Of a DNA stretch of 34,076 nucleotides, positions 1 through 7,920 are shown one piece after another. The stretch comes from Alphaproteobacteria bacterium (GTDB taxonomy: Bacteria; Pseudomonadota; Alphaproteobacteria; Rhodobacterales; Rhodobacteraceae), in the NCBI GenBank assembly GCA_030424645.1, contig JAUHWP010000023.1:1-34076 (forward strand), given 5' to 3'. The notes under the pieces were generated by a model, which was given only the letters and a program-made list of their open reading frames with translations, made no database searches and was not told the DNA's origin. Within the stretch, counting starts at the first letter, position 1, and every line of letters starts with the position of its first letter. Position numbers and translations under genes: made by a program.

Positions 1-2
1 TG

Positions 3-665
3 GCGCGCACCGACCCGACATCGACCGACCATCGTGGCCTGTCCATGTTCCTGGCGGAAAAGACGCCCGGCGACGACGCCAACCCCTTCCCCACCGACGG
101 CATGACGGGGGGCGAGATTGAGGTGCTGGGTTATCGCGGCATGAAAGAGTTCGAGCTGGGTTTTGATGGGTTCAAGGTCAAGGGCGAAAACCTGCTGGGG
201 GGCGAAGAGGGTCAGGGCTTCAAGCAGCTGATGAAAACCTTCGAAGCCGCCCGCATTCAGACCGCCGCCCGTGCCATCGGCGTTGCACAGAATGCCTTGG
301 AGCTTGGGATGCAGTATGCCGAGGATCGCAAACAGTTCGGCAAGTCCCTGATCAACTTCCCCCGCGTCGCCAACAAGCTGGCGATGATGGCGGTCGAAAT
401 CATGGTGGCGCGGCAGCTTACCTATTTCTCGGCCTGGGAAAAAGATCACGACCAACGCTGCGACCTGGAAGCCGGGATGGCAAAACTGCTGGGCGCGCGG
501 GTGGCGTGGGCCTGCGCCGACAACGCGCTGCAAATTCACGGTGGCAACGGCTTTGCGCTGGAATACCAGATCAGCCGCGTGTTGTGTGACGCCCGCATCC
601 TGAACATCTTCGAAGGCGCGGCCGAGATTCAGGCGCAGGTGATTGCGCGCCGGTTGCTGGGGTAG
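3..665 (+). CDS. acyl-CoA dehydrogenase, C-terminal part (5' end outside window)
   Basis: This is the 3' part of an acyl-CoA dehydrogenase, the FAD enzyme that makes the alpha,beta double bond in acyl-CoA thioesters. The reading frame is already open at base 3, with residues before the first Met ([17 protein letters not shown]) that look like the family's middle beta domain, so the start lies upstream. The C-terminal helical domain is complete: [27 protein letters not shown], and near the end [13 protein letters not shown] followed by [10 protein letters not shown], whose Glu sits where the catalytic base lies in many family members. About 220 residues are visible of a usual 380 or so. It ends about 140 bases before a tetR gene on the same strand. 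Substrate chain length cannot be told from this part. Confidence 0.93.
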   Translation, partial: ARTDPTSTDHRGLSMFLAEKTPGDDANPFPTDGMTGGEIEVLGYRGMKEFELGFDGFKVKGENLLGGEEGQGFKQLMKTFEAARIQTAARAIGVAQNALELGMQYAEDRKQFGKSLINFPRVANKLAMMAVEIMVARQLTYFSAWEKDHDQRCDLEAGMAKLLGARVAWACADNALQIHGGNGFALEYQISRVLCDARILNIFEGAAEIQAQVIARRLLG

Positions 666-734
666 CGCGGCGGCCAATTGATCGCCCATACGGCCAGGAC
701 CGCAATCGCGCTGTGTTTCCCGCTTGCGCATGAC

Positions 735-788
735 AATACGGTATCGTATGTTTTGCACGCGACTCGGAATTCCATACGTAACCGTATG
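735..788 (+). promoter_or_regulatory. two matching palindromic operators upstream of tetR
   Basis: Two inverted repeats lie just ahead of the tetR gene: ATACG-GTAT-CGTAT at 736-749 and CATACG-TAAC-CGTATG at 773-788. The reverse complement of the second contains ATACGGTTACGTATG, which differs from the first (ATACGGTATCGTATG) only at two central bases, so they are two copies of one site, with centres about 38 bases apart. A weak -35-like TTGCAC (753-758) lies between them. Paired palindromes of this size at a tetR promoter are typical autoregulatory operators. The binding itself is inferred. Confidence 0.7.
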
Positions 789-808
789 CGCAATGCAGGA
801 GCGGATAT

Positions 809-1369
809 ATGCCAGCAAAGAAACCACGCCTGAAGGCCGAAGACTGGATCAAGGCCGGCCTTGCCGCGCTGTCATCCGAGGGGCCGCAAGCCCTGAAGGC
901 AGAGGTGCTCGCCCGCAAGCTGGGAACGACAAAAGGGTCATTCTACTGGCATTTCAAGGATGTGCCTGATTTTCATCAGCGCCTTCTTGCCGCCTGGGAA
1001 GATCGTGCCATCACCACAATCACGCAAGCATTGTCCGAAGACAGCGATCCGGTGAACCGTCTTTACCGGCTGGGTCACATGGCGGCTTCAAACGGCTCGG
1101 ACAATGATGGTGACTTGGCTGAAACCGCAATCCGTGCGTGGGCGTATGGTTCTGAAATGGCATCAGACACCGTCATCCGCGTCGATCAGAAACGCACCGC
1201 CTTGCTTGGGGAAATTCTGCACGAACTGGACCTGACCAATCCCGATTTCGCGCGGATCATCTACAGCGCCTTCGTGGGGATGGATGCGCTGTCGGCCACG
1301 GATGTGACCGGCAACAAGAACGCCATGTCGACGCTGATGGCCGCAATTCTTGCCCTGCGCGACGCTTAA
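809..1369 (+). CDS. TetR/AcrR family transcriptional regulator
   Basis: A 186-residue DNA-binding regulator of the TetR family. The N-terminal helix-turn-helix is clear, with LARKLGTTKGSFYWHFKD at about residues 33-50, followed by an all-helical ligand-binding domain with no recognisable ligand signature. The ATG at 809 has a good ribosome site (CAGGAG, seven bases upstream). Two near-identical palindromes at 735-788 lie over the likely promoter, so self-repression is likely. The acyl-CoA dehydrogenase upstream is on the same strand. A link to fatty-acid or acyl-CoA control is possible, but the sequence does not show it. The target genes are unknown. Confidence 0.9.
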   Translation: MPAKKPRLKAEDWIKAGLAALSSEGPQALKAEVLARKLGTTKGSFYWHFKDVPDFHQRLLAAWEDRAITTITQALSEDSDPVNRLYRLGHMAASNGSDNDGDLAETAIRAWAYGSEMASDTVIRVDQKRTALLGEILHELDLTNPDFARIIYSAFVGMDALSATDVTGNKNAMSTLMAAILALRDA

Positions 1370-1409
1370 TCACGTTGGCACGGCGCCACTTCGGGCGTAG
1401 GTTATGCGC

Positions 1410-1808
1410 ATGAAACAGACATTTCTTATCACCGCCGCCATTGCCGCATTCACCCTGGCCGGATGCAAGGATGAAACGATTTCGGGCTATGCCGATCGCA
1501 AGGTCGCATGGAAACTGCTTGAGATTGATCGAAAACCCTTCGACGCCGATGCGACAATCGCCTTCCCGCAACACGGGCAGATCGTGGGCCAGGCCCCCTG
1601 CAACAGCTATACGAGCGAGCAGAAGGCCCCCTATCCGTGGTTCGAAATCGGCCCGATTGCCGCAACGCGACGCGCCTGTCCTGACTTGGCAGAAGAAAGC
1701 CGGTTCTTCACCGCCCTGACCCAGATGCGCCAGATCGAGGCGCAGGGGGATATGCTGATCATGTCCAACGAGGCCGGTCGCCAGATGGTGTTCCTGGCGC
1801 AGCGCTGA
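1410..1808 (+). CDS. META/HslJ-type small lipoprotein
   Basis: A 132-residue predicted lipoprotein. The N-terminus MKQTFLITAAIAAFTLAGC is a lipoprotein signal peptide with the lipobox LAGC, so the mature protein would start at that Cys and be anchored in a membrane. The body resembles the META domain of HslJ-like proteins: WKLLEIDRKPF, then GQAPCNSYTS, then GPIAATRRACPDLAEES. These match the W-x-L, C-N-x-Y/F and T-R-x-A-C-P positions of the family. META proteins are linked to stress or antibiotic tolerance, but their molecular role is poorly known. An ATG two codons upstream (1404) is also possible; 1410 fits the weak TAGG ribosome site better. It converges with recO, leaving only about 10 bases. 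Confidence 0.82.
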   Translation: MKQTFLITAAIAAFTLAGCKDETISGYADRKVAWKLLEIDRKPFDADATIAFPQHGQIVGQAPCNSYTSEQKAPYPWFEIGPIAATRRACPDLAEESRFFTALTQMRQIEAQGDMLIMSNEAGRQMVFLAQR

Positions 1809-1818
1809 CCGGCACGGA

Positions 1819-2550
1819 TCAGTCGCCGGACATTTCGCGCTTCAGGCGGTCGATCAGCCTTGCGCGCGGTTCCGGCAAGGGCCTGTCCCCAAGCGAATGC
1901 GCCAGCCAGTGGGTCAGAAAAAAACCGGTGGTCTGAAGCCCGGCCAGAACATCCGCACGCCTGCCGCTGCCGACCCCCAGCAAATCGGCGGGCAAGGGCA
2001 ACAGACGATCGGCCCACTCCCCCGCCGCTTCGGCCGACACGGCCCGCCCGGTTCTGGGGGACACATAGGCCAGATCGTCCATCCCCCCCGTCACGGCACA
2101 AGCCGACAGGTCCAGCCCGAACCCCAGTTCCTCCAACACCGCCAGTTCCCATTTCAGATAGGCGGTCGGCCAGGCTTCATTCACCCCAAGAAGGTCCAGC
2201 ATAGCCTGCGTTTGGCGATAGAGGTGCGGATGCGGCTCGCGTTCCGGCAAGGCGAATGTCAGAAGCGCGGTGATCGCGTTCAGCCCGGCCAACGCACTGC
2301 GATCGGACAAGATCGTCGCCCGACTGCGCAATGGCTCGACCGAATAGCTGCCGATATGCTCTTCCAGCCGTGCCCGCCACGCAACGTCAAGCTGTGCACC
2401 GGGTTGCAGGATCGGTGCGATCTTTCGGCTGGTGCCGCCGCGCACCACACCCGCATGGCGCCCGTGGGCTTCGGTGAACACATCGATGATCACCGAGGTC
2501 TCGCCATGTTTGCGCACCGACAAAAGCGCGCCCCGATCCCGCCAATCCAT
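1819..2550 (-). CDS. recO: DNA repair protein RecO
   Basis: RecO, 243 residues, is the mediator that works with RecF and RecR to load RecA onto SSB-coated single-stranded DNA in gap repair. The N-terminal OB-fold begins [17 protein letters not shown], a typical RecO opening, and the helical C-terminal part contains [15 protein letters not shown]. The ATG at 2550 is preferred over a GTG three codons upstream because AGGAGG lies nine bases before it. It is the last gene of the lepB-rnc-era-DUF1491-recO run, 54 bases after the DUF1491 gene. The era-recO association is common in alphaproteobacteria. I see no zinc-binding Cys set. Confidence 0.93.
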   Translation of the reverse strand: MDWRDRGALLSVRKHGETSVIIDVFTEAHGRHAGVVRGGTSRKIAPILQPGAQLDVAWRARLEEHIGSYSVEPLRSRATILSDRSALAGLNAITALLTFALPEREPHPHLYRQTQAMLDLLGVNEAWPTAYLKWELAVLEELGFGLDLSACAVTGGMDDLAYVSPRTGRAVSAEAAGEWADRLLPLPADLLGVGSGRRADVLAGLQTTGFFLTHWLAHSLGDRPLPEPRARLIDRLKREMSGD

Positions 2551-2604
2551 ACCCGTCACCCTCCTGCGGTCAGATTAGCTCGCAGCCCCACTTTGGCAAC
2601 GGGG

Positions 2605-2937
2605 TCAATCAGCCAACCCCGGCTCGTCCAGCAGATGGCGCCCCGCGCGGTCCTCGACCTCGATCACCCACAGGTCGGGGTCAAAACTTTTCTGCCGCTC
2701 AAGCGCCGCATCAACGTCGCGCTCATCCCCCTTGGCCAGGGCAACCCAGCACCGATCCCCGGTCATCAGATCGAAACTGCGCTGATACGCCACCGCACGC
2801 CCGTCCAGCGTGTTCAGCTTGACCAGAACCGCCCCCGCCGTGGCGTCGCCCTTCTGGGTGATGAAAGCGGGAATATCAGACAGGCGCAGACGGGTCAGGT
2901 AAGCCGCCACCCACAGATCGGCGGTCAGCCGGGTCAC
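2605..2937 (-). CDS. DUF1491 family protein
   Basis: A 110-residue protein of the DUF1491 family, small alphaproteobacterial proteins of unknown function often found beside era and recO. The sequence begins [18 protein letters not shown] and continues with GAVLVKLNTLDG, AYQRSF and DPDLWVIEVEDRAGRHLL, all typical of the family. There is no signal peptide or membrane segment, so it is probably cytoplasmic. The start is a GTG whose GTGA overlaps the era stop codon, indicating translational coupling. It has no catalytic motif that I can recognise. Confidence 0.85.
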   Translation of the reverse strand: MTRLTADLWVAAYLTRLRLSDIPAFITQKGDATAGAVLVKLNTLDGRAVAYQRSFDLMTGDRCWVALAKGDERDVDAALERQKSFDPDLWVIEVEDRAGRHLLDEPGLAD

Positions 2938-3851
2938 GCGTTCCCGTCCTTGAAATCAAGCCCCATCTCGGAATAGCGCTCTTTCTCGTCCAGCCAGTTC
3001 GGGCGCACCTTCACCTGCAAGAACAGGTGGATCTTGCGGCCCATGAATTCCTCCAACTCGGCGCGGGCGGATTGGCTGATCGCCTTGATGGTCTCGCCCT
3101 TCTTGCCCAGAATGATGCCCTTGTGGCCATCGCGAGCGACATAGATCACCTGATCCACACGGGCCGAGCCATCCTTGCGTTCTTCCCAGTTCTCGGTCTC
3201 AACCGTCAGCTGATAGGGCAGTTCCTGATGCAGGCGCAGGGTCAGCTTTTCGCGCGTCATTTCGGCCGCAATCATCCGCATCGGCAGATCGGCAATCTGA
3301 TCTTCGGGATACAGCCACGGCCCTTGGGGAAGATGTTCCGCCAGCCATGTGCGCAACGCCAGCACGCCATGCCCCTTCTCGGCCGAGATCATGAAGGTTT
3401 CGGCAAAATCATAGCGGTCGTTCAGATCCTTCGCCAAGGCCAGCAGCACTTCGGCTTTCACCTTGTCGATCTTGTTGATGGCAAGGGCAACCGTGCGGCC
3501 TTTGCCGATCTCTTCCAGACCGTCCAGAATGCGCTGGACACCTTCGGTGACACCGCGATGGGCTTCGACCAGCAGAACGGTGATGTCGGCGTCAGCAGCC
3601 CCACCCCACGCGGCAGCGACCATCGCCCGGTCAAGGCGGCGGCGGGGTTGAAACAGGCCCGGCGTGTCCACGAAGACGATCTGGGTATCGCCTTCGATGG
3701 CGACACCGCGAATGCGCGCCCGCGTGGTCTGCACCTTGTGGGTGACGATCGAAACCTTGGCCCCGACCATCTGGTTCGTCAGGGTCGATTTGCCGGCATT
3801 GGGTTCCCCGATCAGGGCGACGAACCCGGCACGTTGCGGTTGGTCGTTCAT
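2934..3851 (-). CDS. era: GTPase Era
   Basis: Era, 305 residues, is the essential GTPase that binds the 3' end of 16S rRNA and helps mature the 30S ribosomal subunit. The GTPase domain has the P-loop GEPNAGKS near residue 16, the G3 motif DTPG, and NKID as G4. The C-terminal KH RNA-binding domain is present, with [17 protein letters not shown] as its signature loop. The ATG overlaps the rnc stop by four bases and the gene's own stop overlaps the DUF1491 start, so rnc, era and DUF1491 form a coupled unit. Pairing of rnc and era is widespread in bacteria. Confidence 0.97.
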   Translation of the reverse strand: MNDQPQRAGFVALIGEPNAGKSTLTNQMVGAKVSIVTHKVQTTRARIRGVAIEGDTQIVFVDTPGLFQPRRRLDRAMVAAAWGGAADADITVLLVEAHRGVTEGVQRILDGLEEIGKGRTVALAINKIDKVKAEVLLALAKDLNDRYDFAETFMISAEKGHGVLALRTWLAEHLPQGPWLYPEDQIADLPMRMIAAEMTREKLTLRLHQELPYQLTVETENWEERKDGSARVDQVIYVARDGHKGIILGKKGETIKAISQSARAELEEFMGRKIHLFLQVKVRPNWLDEKERYSEMGLDFKDGNA

Positions 3852-4534
3852 TTCTTGCTCTCCACCTGCTTCAGCAGGGTGCGGGCAGCCGCCTGTTCGG
3901 CGGCGCGTTTTGACGGTGCGGTGGCTTCGGCGGATCGCCCGTTCGCCAGTTCAGCCTTGATCGTGAACACCGGCGCGTGGTCCGGCCCTTCGCGCGCGGT
4001 CTCGACATATGTCGGCGGGGTCATCTTGCGCGCTTGCGCCCATTCCTGCAACGCCGTCTTCGGGTCGCGGGCGTCATCTTCGACCTTGTCGATCCGGTCG
4101 CCCCAGAGCATCAGGATCATATTGCGCGCCTGATCAAGCCCCGCGTCAAGATAGACCGCGGCGATCACCGCCTCCATCGCGTCCCCCAGCAGCGCTTGCT
4201 TGCGCCGCCCGCCGGTCTTCATCTCGGAGCGGCCCAGCTTCAGCACCGCGCCCATATCGACCTGCCGGGCCACATCGGCACAGGTTTCCTTGCGCACCAG
4301 CGCGTTATACCGTGGGGCCAGCGTGCCTTCGGGCGCATCCGGGTCGTCGCGCAAAAGCTTTTCGGATATCACAAGACCAAGCACCCGGTCGCCCAGAAAC
4401 TCCAGCCGCTGGTTGTCGGGCCGCGTGGCCGAAGACAGCGACCCATGTGTCAGCGCGCGGATCAGCAGGTCGGGGTTTTCGAAAACATACCCGATACGGC
4501 CCTGGAAGGCTTGAAGATCGCTGGACAGCTTCAC
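3848..4534 (-). CDS. rnc: ribonuclease III
   Basis: RNase III, 228 residues, cleaves double-stranded RNA in rRNA precursors and regulatory RNAs. The nuclease domain carries the signature [18 protein letters not shown] near residue 43 and the second metal-binding site [16 protein letters not shown]. The C-terminal double-stranded-RNA-binding domain starts around KTALQEWAQ and ends with the basic stretch [14 protein letters not shown]. The start is GTG and overlaps the lepB stop as GTGA. The gene is upstream of era in the same operon. Confidence 0.96.
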   Translation of the reverse strand: MKLSSDLQAFQGRIGYVFENPDLLIRALTHGSLSSATRPDNQRLEFLGDRVLGLVISEKLLRDDPDAPEGTLAPRYNALVRKETCADVARQVDMGAVLKLGRSEMKTGGRRKQALLGDAMEAVIAAVYLDAGLDQARNMILMLWGDRIDKVEDDARDPKTALQEWAQARKMTPPTYVETAREGPDHAPVFTIKAELANGRSAEATAPSKRAAEQAAARTLLKQVESKK

Positions 4535-5310
4535 TCGATCGCCTTGAAGAACCGGTCAGACCGCCAGGTCCAGAAGAAGAACAGGCGCTTGCCCGCCGCC
4601 GAGAACATGATGCGGTCGGCACGGCCCAGCAGGTATTCCGCAGGCACGAAACCGACGCCTCCCGCATTGGGGCTGACCCGGCTGTCGGTCGAGTTGTCGC
4701 GGTTGTCGCCCATGAAGAAATACTCGCCTTCCGGCACGGTGAACACATTGGTGTTGTCCAGACGCGTGTTGCGCACATTCAGGACCGAATGGCTGACGCC
4801 GTTCGGCAGCGTTTCGATGGCCTTTTCCTTGATACAGGTGCCGCCCTGCCCGACCGGGCTGTTGGCGCATTGCGGGAAGGTTGCGAACCGTCCCTGTGCT
4901 TCTTTAAGCTCCTCGAACGTGCCGTCAGGCACTTGCGTGGCCTCTTCCCCGTTGATGGACAGGATACCGTTCCTGACCTGGATCTTGTCACCCGGCAGGC
5001 CGATCAGGCGTTTCACATAGTCGGTGCCCAGCGACGGGTGGCGAAACACCACGACATCGCCACGCTCGGGTTCCGAGCCAAGCAGGCGGCCCGAGATCGG
5101 GCAGGACGAGAACGGGCAGGAGTGGCGGGAATAGCCATAGGCCATCTTGTTCACGAACAGGAAGTCCCCGATCAAGAGCGTGTCTTTCATCGACCCGGTG
5201 GGAATCCAGAAGGGCTGGAAGAACAATGTGCGGAACACACCCGCGATGATCAACGCCCAGAAGATGGTTTTGATCGTTTCCCAGATGCCGTCTTGTTTCT
5301 TTTCAGCCAT
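4531..5310 (-). CDS. lepB: signal peptidase I
   Basis: Type I signal peptidase, 259 residues, which removes signal peptides from exported proteins on the outer face of the inner membrane. After a short cytoplasmic N-terminus there is one hydrophobic anchor ([12 protein letters not shown]). The catalytic Ser lies in [13 protein letters not shown] at about residue 40, and the general-base Lys in [12 protein letters not shown]. The C-terminal [11 protein letters not shown] box is intact. The ATG at 5310 is chosen because GAGGCAGG lies upstream of it and the protein then begins MAEKKQDG; an ATG seven codons upstream (5331) is possible. It leads the lepB-rnc-era-DUF1491-recO operon and has its own TTGACA promoter in the gap after acpS. 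Confidence 0.95.
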   Translation of the reverse strand: MAEKKQDGIWETIKTIFWALIIAGVFRTLFFQPFWIPTGSMKDTLLIGDFLFVNKMAYGYSRHSCPFSSCPISGRLLGSEPERGDVVVFRHPSLGTDYVKRLIGLPGDKIQVRNGILSINGEEATQVPDGTFEELKEAQGRFATFPQCANSPVGQGGTCIKEKAIETLPNGVSHSVLNVRNTRLDNTNVFTVPEGEYFFMGDNRDNSTDSRVSPNAGGVGFVPAEYLLGRADRIMFSAAGKRLFFFWTWRSDRFFKAIE

Positions 5311-5367
5311 GTTCACGCCTGCCTCTTTCATCGGACCGATCTCTGCGGCCCATTGGGGATGTGTCGC

Positions 5368-5396
5368 GATATGGGCGGATGCGCGGGAAGTGTCAA
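5368..5396 (-). promoter_or_regulatory. sigma70-type promoter of the lepB-rnc-era operon
   Basis: Read on the minus strand, a perfect -35 TTGACA (5391-5396) is followed after 17 bases by CATATC (5368-5373) as -10. It lies in the 100-base gap between acpS and lepB and points toward lepB. It would give a leader of roughly 50 bases and let lepB-rnc-era-DUF1491-recO be transcribed separately from the pdxJ-acpS genes upstream. The -10 matches the consensus at three of six positions. Confidence 0.6.
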
Positions 5397-5417
5397 GTTT
5401 TCAGGGCGCGTGCCGGG

Positions 5418-5831
5418 CTATGCGGGCGGCTTTTCGACCGGGCGCGCTTCGATCACCACGAAGGCCTGCGCCCAGGGGTGATCATCGGTCAGGGTGACGT
5501 GGATAATGGCCTCGTGCCCGTCCGGGGTCATTTCGGCAAGCCGGTCGGCGGCCCAGCCGGTGACGGCCATCACGGGCTGCCCCGTGCGCAGGTTGCTGAC
5601 CGCCATGTCGCGCCAGCTTATCCCCATCGCAAGCCCGGTGCCCAGCGCCTTGGAGCACGCTTCCTTCGCCGCCCAGCGCTTGGCCAGCGTGCCAGCTTCG
5701 TCGCGACGCCGCGCGGCTTTGGCAAGCTCGACCTCGGTGAACACGCGATGGCGGAACCGGTCGCCGAAGCGTTCAAGCGTGCCTGCGATCCGGTCGATAT
5801 TTGCAAGGTCCGTGCCGATACCAAGGATCAT
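5418..5831 (-). CDS. acpS: holo-[acyl-carrier-protein] synthase
   Basis: AcpS, 137 residues, transfers 4'-phosphopantetheine from CoA to a Ser of acyl carrier protein, making holo-ACP for fatty-acid synthesis. The N-terminal [15 protein letters not shown] carries the metal-binding Asp, and [18 protein letters not shown] carries the second conserved acidic residue and the CoA-binding helix. The C-terminal strand [18 protein letters not shown] is the family's usual ending. The start ATG directly follows the stop codon of the LysE-type gene with no gap. It is the last gene before the lepB promoter. In related genomes acpS commonly follows pdxJ directly. Confidence 0.95.
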   Translation of the reverse strand: MILGIGTDLANIDRIAGTLERFGDRFRHRVFTEVELAKAARRRDEAGTLAKRWAAKEACSKALGTGLAMGISWRDMAVSNLRTGQPVMAVTGWAADRLAEMTPDGHEAIIHVTLTDDHPWAQAFVVIEARPVEKPPA

Positions 5832-6449
5832 TCATACGTCCAAGCGCATTGTCAGGATTTTGAGGCTGGCTGCGCCGAAAAGCAGCCCGAAAACCAGCTC
5901 GAACCCCCTTTTTGCACGCCGATAGCCCGACGCTATAACCGGGTTTGAAAACAGCACGGCATACCCCAGAAACACGAACGCCGAAGCGCAGATCAACAGC
6001 ACGAAAAGCTGCCAAACCAGTGCAGGTTCGGGTGTGACAGGCAAGGCGATCGCGTAGATGCTGCCCCAAGCCAAGATTGCCTTCGGGTTGGTCAGGTGGA
6101 TAAGCAGACCTTTGACAAATAATCGTCCATTGGCGGCGTGAACAAGCGCGACCGGTTTCGGGGCAAGCGCGGATCTGAGCGATTTGATCGCCAGATACAG
6201 CAAATAAGCGGCACCAGCGTATCGCACGACTTCAAACATCCATGAATGCGCGAACATCAAGGCGCTGAAACCCAGTGCGGCTGCAAGCCCCCAGATTGCC
6301 GACCCGACCAGAATACCCAAAGCAAGCGCAAGGCCCGCCATGCGCCCCCGTTCCATCGACGCGCCTGAAATTGCCAGCGTTGCCGGCCCAGGACTTCCAC
6401 CCGCCACCATCCAACCGACGATCACGGCCAAAAGGGGAATACTGGTCAT
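5832..6449 (-). CDS. LysE/RhtB family amino-acid exporter
   Basis: A 205-residue inner-membrane transporter of the LysE/RhtB superfamily, whose members export amino acids or related small compounds. It is hydrophobic throughout, with about six membrane segments, and carries the family motif [13 protein letters not shown] near residue 16. The substrate cannot be told from sequence. Its ATG overlaps the pdxJ stop by four bases and its stop abuts the acpS start, so it is co-transcribed in the pdxJ-acpS unit. Its codon use is more AT-rich at third positions than its neighbours (about 62% G/C-ending in a hand count of the first 60 codons, against about 76% in pdxJ), which suggests a later insertion. 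Confidence 0.87.
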   Translation of the reverse strand: MTSIPLLAVIVGWMVAGGSPGPATLAISGASMERGRMAGLALALGILVGSAIWGLAAALGFSALMFAHSWMFEVVRYAGAAYLLYLAIKSLRSALAPKPVALVHAANGRLFVKGLLIHLTNPKAILAWGSIYAIALPVTPEPALVWQLFVLLICASAFVFLGYAVLFSNPVIASGYRRAKRGFELVFGLLFGAASLKILTMRLDV

Positions 6450-7198
6450 GCCCGTGCCTCGTTCATCAGGCGGCGCATTTCGGCCATGGCGTCCGGCAGG
6501 CCGCGAAAGATCGCCTCGCCAATCAGGAAATGCCCGATGTTCAGCTCGACCACCTCAGGCATCGCGGCGATGGGTTTGACGGTATCATAGGTCAGCCCGT
6601 GGCCTGCATGAACCTCAAGCCCCAGCGAATGCGCCAGCGCCGCGCCCTCGCGCAGCCGCGCAAGCTCTGCATCACGCGCGTCAAACCGGCCCTCGGCGTG
6701 CAGGTCGCAATAGGCCCCGGTGTGCAGTTCGACCACCGCCGCCCCGACCCGCGCCGAGGCTTCGATCTGCACCGGGTCCGCCGCGATGAACAGCGACACC
6801 CGACACCCGGCATCGCGCAAGGGTGTGATGTATTCGGCCAGCTTGTTGCCCTGCCGCGCCACTTCAAGCCCGCCTTCGGTGGTCAGCTCTTCGCGCTTTT
6901 CCGGCACAAGACACACGGCATGGGGTTTGTGGCGCAAGGCGATCTCAAGCATCTCGTCCGTTGCCGCGCATTCGAAATTCAGGGGCACGGACAGTTCCGC
7001 AACCAACCGGTCGATATCGTCATCCAGAATATGCCGCCGGTCTTCACGCAGATGCGCGGTGATCCCGTCCGCCCCGGCCTCTTCCGCCAGTTTCGCGGCA
7101 CGCACCGGATCGGGATAAGCCGAACCGCGCGCGTTCCTGACGGTTGCGACGTGGTCGATATTCACGCCCAGGCGCAGTTTTCCGGTCTGGTTGGTCAT
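6446..7198 (-). CDS. pdxJ: pyridoxine 5'-phosphate synthase
   Basis: PdxJ, 250 residues, condenses 1-deoxy-D-xylulose 5-phosphate with 3-amino-2-oxopropyl phosphate to give pyridoxine 5'-phosphate in DXP-dependent vitamin B6 synthesis. It is a TIM-barrel enzyme. The N-terminal [16 protein letters not shown] holds the conserved active-site His, [15 protein letters not shown] the catalytic Glu region, and [11 protein letters not shown] a phosphate-binding loop near the C-terminus. The ATG has AAGGA nine bases upstream. It is followed by the LysE-type gene with a four-base overlap, then acpS. Confidence 0.97.
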   Translation of the reverse strand: MTNQTGKLRLGVNIDHVATVRNARGSAYPDPVRAAKLAEEAGADGITAHLREDRRHILDDDIDRLVAELSVPLNFECAATDEMLEIALRHKPHAVCLVPEKREELTTEGGLEVARQGNKLAEYITPLRDAGCRVSLFIAADPVQIEASARVGAAVVELHTGAYCDLHAEGRFDARDAELARLREGAALAHSLGLEVHAGHGLTYDTVKPIAAMPEVVELNIGHFLIGEAIFRGLPDAMAEMRRLMNEARA

Positions 7199-7242
7199 GT
7201 CGCGTCCTTCTTCATTGATCCTGTTTGCCGACGCGCCAAGTC

Positions 7243-7890
7243 TTACGTGTTTTCCCCGGCTTCGCCAGCCTCGTCTCGTCTTGCTTTCAGGCGTTTTTCA
7301 TATCGCGCCTTCAGCTTCTTGATCCGCCGTCGTTGATAGGCATGGATCACCGGGTTCGACAGCGCATAGCCAATACTGCCGGCGATGATGCCGGGAACGA
7401 TGCACCCCACCAGGTAAGGCAGGAAAACGCGGTGAAAAAACGTCGACAAGCGCGACCAGTCAACGACATGGTCAGTGAACGGCGCCTTCATGTTCGACCA
7501 GAAATCCGAGGTGGCCGCCGCAAACTGCGCCGCGATCTCGGGAAGATGCACATTGCCGTGGTGCCCCAGGATCACGTTTCCCAGATTGACCGAAAGCTCG
7601 GCAATCAGGGGAAAGGTCAGCGGATTGCCGATGAACGTCGCCAAAAGCGACGCCAGCACATTGCCCCGGATGATCCATGACAGGATGGCGGCCGTCAGGA
7701 AATGCAGCCCGAAAAACGGTGTGAACGAGGCAAAGATCCCCGCCGCAATCCCCCGCGAGATCCGGTGCGCGGGGTCCGGCAGGCGCCTGATCCGGTGGAT
7801 CACGTATTGCGAAGCCCGATACCAACCGCCCCGAGGATAGAAGAACTCCGCAATGATACGCAGGTATGAGCGCGGATTTCTCTTGAACAC
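7243..7890 (-). CDS. DUF2062 domain membrane protein
   Basis: A 215-residue inner-membrane protein of the DUF2062 family, whose function is unknown. The N-terminal part is basic (RYRAS-like stretch around [15 protein letters not shown]), followed by the family core [19 protein letters not shown] and a region with [21 protein letters not shown] further hydrophobic segment ([21 protein letters not shown]) comes before a basic, charged C-terminus. The start is GTG, with AAAGGG seven bases upstream. It lies 30 bases after rsh and 44 bases before pdxJ on the same strand, so it is probably co-transcribed with them. The same family is often found here in related genomes. Confidence 0.87.
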   Translation of the reverse strand: MFKRNPRSYLRIIAEFFYPRGGWYRASQYVIHRIRRLPDPAHRISRGIAAGIFASFTPFFGLHFLTAAILSWIIRGNVLASLLATFIGNPLTFPLIAELSVNLGNVILGHHGNVHLPEIAAQFAAATSDFWSNMKAPFTDHVVDWSRLSTFFHRVFLPYLVGCIVPGIIAGSIGYALSNPVIHAYQRRRIKKLKARYEKRLKARRDEAGEAGENT

Positions 7891-7920
7891 GGATGGTCCC
7901 TTTCGGCCACTGCTGGCGGG

